From Cryomorphaceae bacterium (lineage in GTDB: Bacteria; Bacteroidota; Bacteroidia; Flavobacteriales_D; Crocinitomicaceae), in assembly GCA_027485365.1 (NCBI GenBank), contig JAIXRD010000112.1, positions 1-9,347 on the forward strand: a stretch of 9,347 nt of DNA. Reading direction: 5' to 3'. Below the pieces are notes generated by a model. That model saw only the letters and a program-made list of their open reading frames with translations, was not told the origin of the DNA and ran no database searches. This document shows, piece after piece, positions 1 through 5,832 of this stretch; positions within the stretch are counted from its first letter, which is position 1, and each line of letters opens with the position of its first letter. A program made the position numbers and the translations under genes.

Positions 1-392
1 CGTCTATGGATTCTGCCAGTCAGATTCTTAAGTACCGCTTTCTTCATAATGTGAAATTTGATGCGGAATTAACGTATAAATCTAAGTTTTCAGTAGGCTT
101 GAGCATGAAGTACTTTAGTAAAATCGTAAATATGGATGCGATTATTAAAGACTTCGAAGAAACTACCGCTGCGTCAGGCGGCGATAAGCAGAACATTCGA
201 TACATGGATTATTTTAATGCACATCGATTCGGTAATATCATCTTTGATGCGCGCGTTTCGTACAGCGTGAATGAACACCATAAGATTGCCTTGGTGGGTT
301 CTAATATCTTGAATCGAAGTTATTCCCTTCGTCCACTTAAAATTGAACCCCCTCGATCCATTATGCTACAGTATACTTGGAAGATAAGTTAG
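1..392 (+). CDS. TonB-dependent receptor, C-terminal end (partial)
   Basis: This is the 3' end of a gene that enters from the left edge; the frame is open from base 3, so the ATG at 6 is probably internal. About 128 residues are visible. They alternate polar and hydrophobic/aromatic residues in the manner of outer-membrane beta-strands, with a strand pair around YFNAHRFGNIIFDARVSYSV and a downstream NILNRSY segment. The final strand follows a PPRS motif (PPRSIMLQYTW), the usual ending of TonB-dependent receptors, where 'xxPPR' precedes the last barrel strand. Such proteins import siderophores, vitamin B12 or glycans across the outer membrane using TonB/ExbBD energy. The substrate cannot be told because the plug domain lies outside the window. 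The family call rests on the C-terminal pattern only. A different outer-membrane barrel is possible but less likely. Confidence 0.75.
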   Translation, partial: SMDSASQILKYRFLHNVKFDAELTYKSKFSVGLSMKYFSKIVNMDAIIKDFEETTAASGGDKQNIRYMDYFNAHRFGNIIFDARVSYSVNEHHKIALVGSNILNRSYSLRPLKIEPPRSIMLQYTWKIS

Positions 393-400
393 TATTTCTA

Positions 401-430
401 TTGCGATTCTAAAATTAACCTGTATCTTTG
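401..430 (+). promoter_or_regulatory. Bacteroidota-type promoter for rpsP-rimM
   Basis: A perfect TAnnTTTG -7 element (TATCTTTG) lies at 423-430, with a TTG -33 element at 401-403 and a 19-base spacer between them. This matches the promoter type used by the primary sigma factor of Bacteroidota. Transcription should begin near 435-438, giving an rpsP leader of about 45 bases. It sits in the 90-base gap after the receptor gene. Confidence 0.6.
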
Positions 431-452
431 CACCCTGATTTTTTTATTAACC

Positions 453-467
453 GAGGTTTAGCACCTC
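453..467 (+). other. Small hairpin in the rpsP leader
   Basis: GAGGT (453-457) and ACCTC (463-467) form a perfect 5-bp stem around the loop TTAGC, 15 bases upstream of the rpsP start codon and inside the predicted leader. It could influence translation initiation or be a protein-binding site, but the stem is short and a chance origin is quite possible. Confidence 0.3.
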
Positions 468-482
468 AATTTATAAACGCAT

Positions 483-1280
483 ATGGCAACAAGAATTCGT
501 CTACAAAGACACGGTAAAAAAGGAAAAGCATTTTTTCACATTGTAGCTGCAGACAGCAGAGCAAAAAGAGATGGTAAATTCATCGAGAAATTAGGAACAT
601 ATAATCCGGTTTCTAATCCAGCAACAATCGACATCAACTTTGAACGTACCTTACATTGGGTAACAGTTGGAGCAGAAATGAGTGATACTGCACGTGCTAT
701 TCTTTCTTACAAAGGCGTATTGTTTAAAAGTCACTTATTGAAAGGTGTTGAAAAAGGTGCATTCACATTAGAAGAGGCTGAAAAGAAATTTAACGTTTGG
801 CTCTTAGAAAAAGAGAATAAAATCCAATCTAAAAAAGACGGGTTATCAAAAGCGTCTGATAAAGAGAAAGCAGAGCGTTTGAAAGCTGAAATGGAGAAAA
901 ATGCAGCTAAAGCAGCAGCCTTAGAGGCAAAAATGAATCCAGTAGTTGAGGAAGCTCCAGCGGCAGACGATGCTCCTGAGGTTGATGAAACTCCAGTAGT
1001 TGATGAAGCTCCAGCAGTAGAAGAAGCCCCAGCAGCGGAAGAAGCTCCAGCAATTGAGGAAGTTTCAGTAATTGAAGAGACTCCAGCAATTGAAGAGGTT
1101 CCAGCAATTGAAGAGGTTCCAGCAATTGAAGAAGCTCCGGCAACAGATGAAGCTCCTGCAGCGGAAGAGGCTCCGGCAACAGATGAAGCTCCTGCAGCGG
1201 AAGAGGCTCCAGCGGCAGAAGAGGCTCCAGCAGCAGATGAGGCTCCAGCAGCAGAGGATACAACAGAAACAGCAGAATAA
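483..1280 (+). CDS. rpsP: 30S ribosomal protein bS16 with long acidic repeat tail
   Basis: The N-terminal ~90 residues are typical bS16: ATRIRLQRHGKKGKAFFHIV, then the DSRAKRDGKFIEKLGTYNP motif and a domain ending near KGAFTLEEAEKKF. bS16 binds 16S rRNA and is needed for 30S assembly. The core is followed by a Lys/Glu-rich probably helical linker (about residues 107-152), then 17 copies of a hexapeptide of the form (E/D)(E/D)xPAx (residues 156-257) and a degenerate last copy ending TETAE. Total length is 265 residues, against roughly 80-90 for ordinary bS16. Bacteroidota homologues usually carry an A/E/P-rich extension, but this one looks long. The ATG at 483 is the natural start; it follows A/T-rich sequence without a Shine-Dalgarno. 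The gene has its own promoter and is followed after 11 bases by rimM, so the two form an operon. The tail is strongly acidic and probably disordered; its role is unknown. Confidence 0.96.
   Translation: MATRIRLQRHGKKGKAFFHIVAADSRAKRDGKFIEKLGTYNPVSNPATIDINFERTLHWVTVGAEMSDTARAILSYKGVLFKSHLLKGVEKGAFTLEEAEKKFNVWLLEKENKIQSKKDGLSKASDKEKAERLKAEMEKNAAKAAALEAKMNPVVEEAPAADDAPEVDETPVVDEAPAVEEAPAAEEAPAIEEVSVIEETPAIEEVPAIEEVPAIEEAPATDEAPAAEEAPATDEAPAAEEAPAAEEAPAADEAPAAEDTTETAE
948..1271 (+). repeat. 18-bp tandem repeat array inside rpsP
   Basis: Seventeen consecutive 18-bp units plus one degraded unit encode the hexapeptide tail of bS16. Most units are diverged, but some are identical. One 36-bp block (two units) is exactly duplicated at 1134-1169 and 1170-1205. 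The 18-mer beginning ccagcaattgaag at 1083 is repeated exactly at 1101, and a third near-copy follows at 1119. The unit length keeps the reading frame on gain or loss of a copy, which suggests growth by replication slippage or unequal recombination. The low T and lack of stops make other frames here spuriously open. Confidence 0.9.
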
Positions 1281-1291
1281 TTTATACCCCA

Positions 1292-1813
1292 TTGGAGGGA
1301 TTTATTGAAATCGGTCATATTGCGAAACTTCACGGATTCAAAGGTGAGGTTTCGTTGTTTTTGGACGTTACCAATTCAGACGATTATCGGGATTTATCCG
1401 TCGTTTTTTTTAATATGGACGGGATACCAACGCCCTTTCATATTGTTCGTATAAAACCGATGAATAAGGGCTTTCTGGTGTTAACGTTTGAAGGTATTTC
1501 AAATGAGGCGGACGCTAAAACGCTGCTAAGGAAAGCTGTATTTCTTCCAGAAGTAGTATTACAAGAATTAGATGAGCATACCTTTTATGACCATGAGGTG
1601 GAAGGTTTTACGGTAATCGATACCGTTCGGGGAAACATCGGTAATGTCGTTAGCATTATTGATCACCCCTCAAATCCCTTGCTTCAAATTGATTGTGATG
1701 GACAAGAAATTTTGGTCCCATTGAATCTGGACTTGAATAAGACCATTAATCGTACCGATAAAACACTCACAATTACAACCCCTGAGGGCTTACTTGATAT
1801 CTACCTTGGTTAA
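1292..1813 (+). CDS. rimM: Ribosome maturation factor RimM
   Basis: RimM helps mature the 30S head domain during 16S rRNA processing. The N-terminal RimM domain is seen in FIEIGHIAKLHGFKGEV (the conserved G-x-I-x-K-x-H-G-x-K-G-E-V pattern), and the C-terminal PRC barrel ends with EILVPLNLDLNK and PEGLLDIYLG, as in the family. Length is 173 residues, which is normal. Its usual partner rpsP lies just upstream, 11 bases away, so the two are probably co-transcribed and perhaps translationally coupled. The start is unusual: there is no in-frame ATG or GTG between the frame-closing TGA at 1238-1240 and the conserved region. The TTG at 1292 is the best candidate; ATT at 1304, which follows a GGAGG at 1295-1299, is an alternative. 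The gene is followed by no trmD; its stop overlaps that of a convergent gene. Confidence 0.94.
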   Translation: MEGFIEIGHIAKLHGFKGEVSLFLDVTNSDDYRDLSVVFFNMDGIPTPFHIVRIKPMNKGFLVLTFEGISNEADAKTLLRKAVFLPEVVLQELDEHTFYDHEVEGFTVIDTVRGNIGNVVSIIDHPSNPLLQIDCDGQEILVPLNLDLNKTINRTDKTLTITTPEGLLDIYLG

Positions 1814-2952
1814 TTTAATAATCCAAGACAAATTTTCATTCGAATCACATGTTTTGCGGCCTCAATCACTTGCGCCTTAAATTCCTTGTCTTTTTTGTAT
1901 CGCGCAAGCAACTCTTGATGTGTTTTAGCTGCGTCAACTGGCATTAATACAATGTGACAACCAGCAGCAATAGCTTTACTTGCACTTTGCGGCACATTAA
2001 CAACTCCGCCCATATTCATGGCGTCGGTTACAACAAGGCCTTTAAATTTCAATTCGTTCTTGAGTAAATCAGTTACAATAGTCTTTGAGCACGTAGCCGG
2101 AAGTCCATTGGTATTATATTCTTTGTTGTTAATTACACCAATGTGTGCAACCATGATTGAAAGTACACCTTGTTTTATGAGTTCGGGGTAATTGCTGATT
2201 TCCTTTAATTCGCCATCTATGGTTTGTAAAGAAGCGTGGGTGTCGCCGCTAACCAATCCGTGACCAGGAAAGTGTTTTGCTGTGGCAATAATGTTCTTGT
2301 TTTGAGTCTCTTGGATAAACGTATTGCACCAGGGAATAAGTTGACCGGGTTTTGAACCAAATCCTCGGTACCCTACCGTAGCATTGCCTGCTACATCTAC
2401 GACCGGTGCAAAATTGTAATTGATCCCAATATCGTTTAAATCGCTTGAAATTTGTTGAGCTACTTTAATTACTTCATCTATAGAGCTGATTTCAGCCGCT
2501 TTTTTAACAAGAGTTGACCCAGCTATTTTACGATTAACTAAACTAGGTTCTGCATCTGCACTGTATAAAAATGGTAAGTTACCTAAGGCTTTATTCGTTT
2601 TTTCAAAGGATGAAATCATGGAGGTGAATTCACTTTTTGTGCCATTTAACATCAATACACCCCCAATAATCCGGTGGTTGATGTGGTCTTCTATCGTTGC
2701 TTGGGTTTGACCATATTTCCCAACGGCCGGCATGATAAGTTGTGCGATAATTGCTGTATCATCCAACTGGGACATAACGTCATTTACTGCGTTATCTAAA
2801 TCTGAATTTTCACCTAAGAAATCTGATAATTTGAATTTTATTTGAGTTTCAGGTTTTGGTACCTCGGGCGTTGGCTTAGTATCCGCCTGCTGAGAACAGG
2901 CAAACAATCCAAAAAGTGACGAAAAAAGCAGAAAAGTAAATTTCAAGTTCAT
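1810..2952 (-). CDS. NagZ-like GH3 beta-N-acetylhexosaminidase, lipoprotein
   Basis: A glycoside hydrolase family 3 N-terminal (NagZ-type) enzyme, expected to remove N-acetylglucosamine from peptidoglycan fragments or other glycans. Starting at the ATG at 2952 (380 residues), a signal peptide ends in the lipobox LFAC with Cys19, so the protein is probably anchored in a membrane facing the periplasm or surface. A Pro/Thr/Lys linker follows (about 20-40). Family landmarks: SADAEPS (about 131-137) in the substrate-binding region, NYNFAPVVDVAGN (about 178-190), KHFPGHG (226-232) followed by DTH (237-239, the Asp-His acid/base dyad typical of NagZ), and TDAMNMGGV with Asp310 as the likely nucleophile. 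There is no fused C-terminal domain. A TTG 15 bases upstream is in frame but lies within a likely -7 promoter element, so the ATG is preferred. The stop codon overlaps that of rimM within TTAA. Confidence 0.88.
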   Translation of the reverse strand: MNLKFTFLLFSSLFGLFACSQQADTKPTPEVPKPETQIKFKLSDFLGENSDLDNAVNDVMSQLDDTAIIAQLIMPAVGKYGQTQATIEDHINHRIIGGVLMLNGTKSEFTSMISSFEKTNKALGNLPFLYSADAEPSLVNRKIAGSTLVKKAAEISSIDEVIKVAQQISSDLNDIGINYNFAPVVDVAGNATVGYRGFGSKPGQLIPWCNTFIQETQNKNIIATAKHFPGHGLVSGDTHASLQTIDGELKEISNYPELIKQGVLSIMVAHIGVINNKEYNTNGLPATCSKTIVTDLLKNELKFKGLVVTDAMNMGGVVNVPQSASKAIAAGCHIVLMPVDAAKTHQELLARYKKDKEFKAQVIEAAKHVIRMKICLGLLN

Positions 2953-2964
2953 GGTATTTTTTTT

Positions 2965-2993
2965 CAAAATTAAAAAGCATTTAGAAGCTGCAA
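2965..2993 (-). promoter_or_regulatory. Promoter for the GH3 lipoprotein gene
   Basis: On the minus strand TAATTTTG, a perfect TAnnTTTG -7 element, occupies 2972-2965, with a TTG -33 element at 2993-2991 and an 18-base spacer. The -7 box ends only 12 bases before the ATG at 2952, so the transcript would have a very short leader. The local AT richness makes a chance match possible. Confidence 0.45.
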
Positions 2994-3127
2994 GGAGTAT
3001 GCCATGTTTCTTATCAACACATCACCTTGGATTGCGATGTTAATATACCAATAGTTATTTGTAACTTTAATGTTAAGTTCGGCGCAATTATTTTGATCAT
3101 TAAGCGACTAACATCAAAAACTACTCA

Positions 3128-5386
3128 ATGAAATACCTTATTGTAATTTTACTTTGGTCTCTTACTTACCAGTTTTCCGCCCAAAGTTTATATGACAAAA
3201 ATACAGTGCAAACGGTAGAAGTGTTCTTCACACAGGCGAATTGGGATGCTTTACTAGATAATCTTGCGATTACCACAGAGGATTATTTATTAGCCGATTC
3301 GGTAAGAATAAATGGTGTTGTGTTTGATTCGGTTGGTGTTAAGTACAAAGGGAATAGTTCGTATAACTCAAATAATAACAAAAACCCTTTGCACATAAAC
3401 CTTGATTGGGTTCATAGTAATCAGGATTATCAAGGGTATACCTCTTTAAAGCTTCAAAATCTGTATTCAGATCCATCCATGATTAGAGAAGTACTTTCCT
3501 ATGCAATCCTTGAAAATTATATGGATTGTCCGAAGTCTAACTTTGCGAATGTATACATCAATGGCACGTTACGCGGCTTGTATTCTAGTGCAGAAAGTAT
3601 AGACGATCGGTTCAATACGAATCATTATTATGACCAAGCCGGGTCATTTTTTAAATGCAATCCGATTGGTGGAGCAGGTCCCTTTGGTGGAACTTCCCCT
3701 GATTTGAAATATATAAGCGCTGATACCACCGCATATGCCAATGGGTATGAATTGAAATCAACCTATGGATGGACAAACCTCGTAGACATGATTAATACCT
3801 TGAATAATAATTTTTCTTCCATTGAAGATAAATTGGATTTAGATCGAGCCATTTGGATGTTGGCATTTAATAATGTGCTTGTTAATTTGGATTCTTACAG
3901 CGGTGCCTTTCGTCAAAATTATTATTTATATCAGGACATCAATAATCGGTTTGTTCCTACGGTTTGGGACTTAAATATGAGTTTCAATGGGTTCCCGGGA
4001 GGAACAGGTTCAGGTTCCGGCGGTACGAACTTAGATCCAATGTCCAACAGTAGTTCTAATAATCATCCATTGATAAAAAAAATCTTAGCTGATCCAATGT
4101 ACAATCGAATGTATATGGCCCATGTTAGAACCATGGTTCAAGAAATGTTTGCTTCTAATTGGTACATAACGCAGGCAAATACCTTGAGAAATACGATTGA
4201 TTCATATGTTCAAGCAGACCCATTTAAATTCTATACCTATACCCAATACCAGAACAGTTTAACCACTGCGGTTACCGGAGGGGGTGGACCGGGGGGAGGT
4301 AATTCAATCCCTGGAATTCAAACCTTAATGAATGGCCGAGTTTCGTATTTCAGTACAAATCAAAATTACACCTTGTTAGCTCCGACAATTAACAGTTATG
4401 CTGCATCAAATCAGACACCTGCATTTAATGAGACATTCTTTATCACATCTGCGGTGACGAATGAAACCGCGGTATATCTAGGGTATCGCACCTCACATGA
4501 ACTTCGATTTACCCGCATTCCTATGTTCGATGATGGAAATCATGGAGATGGGGCCCCTGGTGACCATACCTATGGCGCATCCGTTACTGCAAACGGTCCT
4601 CTCTTTGAATATTACATCTATGCCGATAATGCGAATGCTGGATTATTTAGTCCACAGCGCGCTGAACATGAATTTCATGCGTTGGATTTGAATATTCCAG
4701 CTCCGTCTGTGGGGCAAGTTCAAATTAATGAAGCGATGTCAGACAATGAACTGACTCATGATGATCCCTATGGCGAATCAAATGATTGGGTTGAATTACA
4801 CAATACAACCCCTAATGCTATAGATTTATCTGGCATGTTTTTAAGTGATGACCTATTGTTTCCACAAAAATGGATGATACCAACAAATACCGTAATGCTC
4901 CCGAATGCCTATTTAGTAATTTGGACAGATAATGATACACTCCAAACGACCGGCTTACATGCTAATTTTAAATTAGGGGCTTCCGGAGATTTTCTTTCGC
5001 TGTCTAATGGAGCAACGGTTTATGATCAAGTATCAATCCCCGGATTACTGACGGATCAGTCCTATTCCCGTTGTCCAGAGTCAGGAGTGGTATTTGATAC
5101 AGCTGTGCCTACCTTTAATGCAATGAATAATTGCTCTGCGGGACTAGAACCGATCGAATGGACTACATTAATTTACCCGAATCCAACCACGGATGTACTC
5201 AATTTGGATTTTCCAAAATCCGCCAAATTTGACATCCTAGATATCAATGGGCGCTTAGTTTACGCCGGGGAAGAGGTCCATGGAACAACACTGTTGAATA
5301 CTGCAAATTGGAATAATGGACTTTATCTTGCAATAATTCATTATGCGGGTGGAGAGACGCAGGCAATAAAGTTTATCAAACAGTAG
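3128..5386 (+). CDS. Secreted CotH-kinase / lamin-tail protein with T9SS signal
   Basis: 752 residues. A signal peptide of about 19 residues (MKYLIVILLWSLTYQFSAQ) is followed by a CotH-type domain (about 30-415): the KYKGNSSYN segment (about 72-80), NPLHINLDW, GLYSSAESIDDRF with Glu156 and Asp159, and VWDLNMSF with Asp281 and Asn283, corresponding to the metal/ATP region of CotH kinases. Gly-rich loops follow the DLN motif and precede the LMNGRVSYF segment. A lamin-tail domain (about 530-650) begins VQINEAMSDNE and includes NDWVELHN. The last ~78 residues are a T9SS type A sorting domain with YPNPTTDVLNL and a final IKFIKQ, so the protein should cross the outer membrane by T9SS and be released or attached at the surface. 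CotH of Bacillus phosphorylates spore-coat proteins; the target in Bacteroidota is unknown. The gene diverges from the GH3 gene and ends flush against the next, opposite gene. Confidence 0.88.
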   Translation: MKYLIVILLWSLTYQFSAQSLYDKNTVQTVEVFFTQANWDALLDNLAITTEDYLLADSVRINGVVFDSVGVKYKGNSSYNSNNNKNPLHINLDWVHSNQDYQGYTSLKLQNLYSDPSMIREVLSYAILENYMDCPKSNFANVYINGTLRGLYSSAESIDDRFNTNHYYDQAGSFFKCNPIGGAGPFGGTSPDLKYISADTTAYANGYELKSTYGWTNLVDMINTLNNNFSSIEDKLDLDRAIWMLAFNNVLVNLDSYSGAFRQNYYLYQDINNRFVPTVWDLNMSFNGFPGGTGSGSGGTNLDPMSNSSSNNHPLIKKILADPMYNRMYMAHVRTMVQEMFASNWYITQANTLRNTIDSYVQADPFKFYTYTQYQNSLTTAVTGGGGPGGGNSIPGIQTLMNGRVSYFSTNQNYTLLAPTINSYAASNQTPAFNETFFITSAVTNETAVYLGYRTSHELRFTRIPMFDDGNHGDGAPGDHTYGASVTANGPLFEYYIYADNANAGLFSPQRAEHEFHALDLNIPAPSVGQVQINEAMSDNELTHDDPYGESNDWVELHNTTPNAIDLSGMFLSDDLLFPQKWMIPTNTVMLPNAYLVIWTDNDTLQTTGLHANFKLGASGDFLSLSNGATVYDQVSIPGLLTDQSYSRCPESGVVFDTAVPTFNAMNNCSAGLEPIEWTTLIYPNPTTDVLNLDFPKSAKFDILDINGRLVYAGEEVHGTTLLNTANWNNGLYLAIIHYAGGETQAIKFIKQ

Positions 5387-5752
5387 CTACTCTTGTGCTA
5401 AATGATTTTGAATCATCTGCACCATTAAATGACGCTGATGAATTTCTCGCAGGTAGAATTGGTTTACTTTCTTCGAAATGAATTTACGTTTACTGTATCC
5501 AAACGTAATAAAACCAAAGGCTTTTCGGATAAAGTTCAGGTTAGGGGAATAATCTAAATCCAATCGACCAATCGTTTTTAGTACGTCATTAATTCCTGGA
5601 CTTAAATCCATTTTAATTGCTTGTTGACGAATGCCTTCAATAAGGGTATCGTAACGCTCCAATTTGATGCGCTCGTAGTCTCTGGTTTTCATAAACCGTG
5701 CGTATTGAAAGTCTGCATCGGTGAATGCATGAAATAATTCTTCGATTGTCAT
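5387..5752 (-). CDS. Small protein of unknown function, 121 residues
   Basis: I do not recognise a family. The protein starts at a clear ATG and is probably mostly helical, with many charged residues and an excess of Lys/Arg. It lacks cysteine, and it has no signal peptide and no obvious membrane segment, so it is likely cytoplasmic. Landmarks are an N-terminal acidic-aromatic stretch (FHAFTDADFQYARF), a central DVLKTIGRLDLDYSP, a Gly/Phe/Lys segment (AFGFITFGYSKRKFISKK) and a His/Gln-rich C-terminal helix ending HLAQE. Its stop codon directly abuts that of the CotH gene (TAG then CTA, with no bases between). It is divergent from rimO, and a TAnnTTTG element lies 16 bases before the start. 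The length, sensible composition and own promoter element argue that it is real. The position beside rimO could hint at a translation-related role, but this is only proximity. Confidence 0.7.
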   Translation of the reverse strand: MTIEELFHAFTDADFQYARFMKTRDYERIKLERYDTLIEGIRQQAIKMDLSPGINDVLKTIGRLDLDYSPNLNFIRKAFGFITFGYSKRKFISKKVNQFYLREIHQRHLMVQMIQNHLAQE

Positions 5753-5768
5753 AATTGAATGTGCACCG

Positions 5769-5776
5769 CAAAAGTA
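5769..5776 (-). promoter_or_regulatory. -7 element for the 121-residue gene
   Basis: The minus strand reads TACTTTTG here, a perfect TAnnTTTG match, ending 16 bases before the ATG at 5752. No TTG is found at the right distance upstream, so only half of a promoter is supported. Confidence 0.35.
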
Positions 5777-5818
5777 ATAAAAGGAATAGAATAGGGCATG
5801 TTTTCCACTCCAATTCTC

Positions 5819-5826
5819 TATTTTTG
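5819..5826 (+). promoter_or_regulatory. -7 element for rimO
   Basis: TATTTTTG matches TAnnTTTG perfectly and ends 6 bases before the rimO ATG at 5833. The expected -33 position holds only ATG (5798-5800) rather than TTG. If active, transcription would start at or within a few bases of the start codon, giving a leaderless or nearly leaderless message. Confidence 0.45.
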
Positions 5827-5832
5827 CGCTCT

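Noticed and set aside
731..1333. Long open frames on the minus strand (about 200, 118 and 75 codons) and a plus-strand frame at 1072-1308 over the rpsP tail
   Set aside because: They are by-products of the stop-poor 18-bp repeat. The translations are low-complexity Ala/Ser or Leu/Pro strings without domains, and the rpsP frame is clearly the coding one.
2953..2967. TTG start for the GH3 gene adding five residues
   Set aside because: The ATG at 2952 already gives an ideal lipoprotein signal peptide, and the TTG lies inside a likely promoter element.
5402..5416. ATGATT-TTG-AATCAT hairpin near the CotH/121-residue junction as a terminator
   Set aside because: It is AT-rich, lies within the coding sequence of the 121-residue gene and has no adjoining T-run.
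5755..5832. In-frame TTG extension of rimO by 26 residues
   Set aside because: The extra residues do not resemble the family, the extension runs through the -7 element, and the ATG at 5833 gives a normal RimO length.
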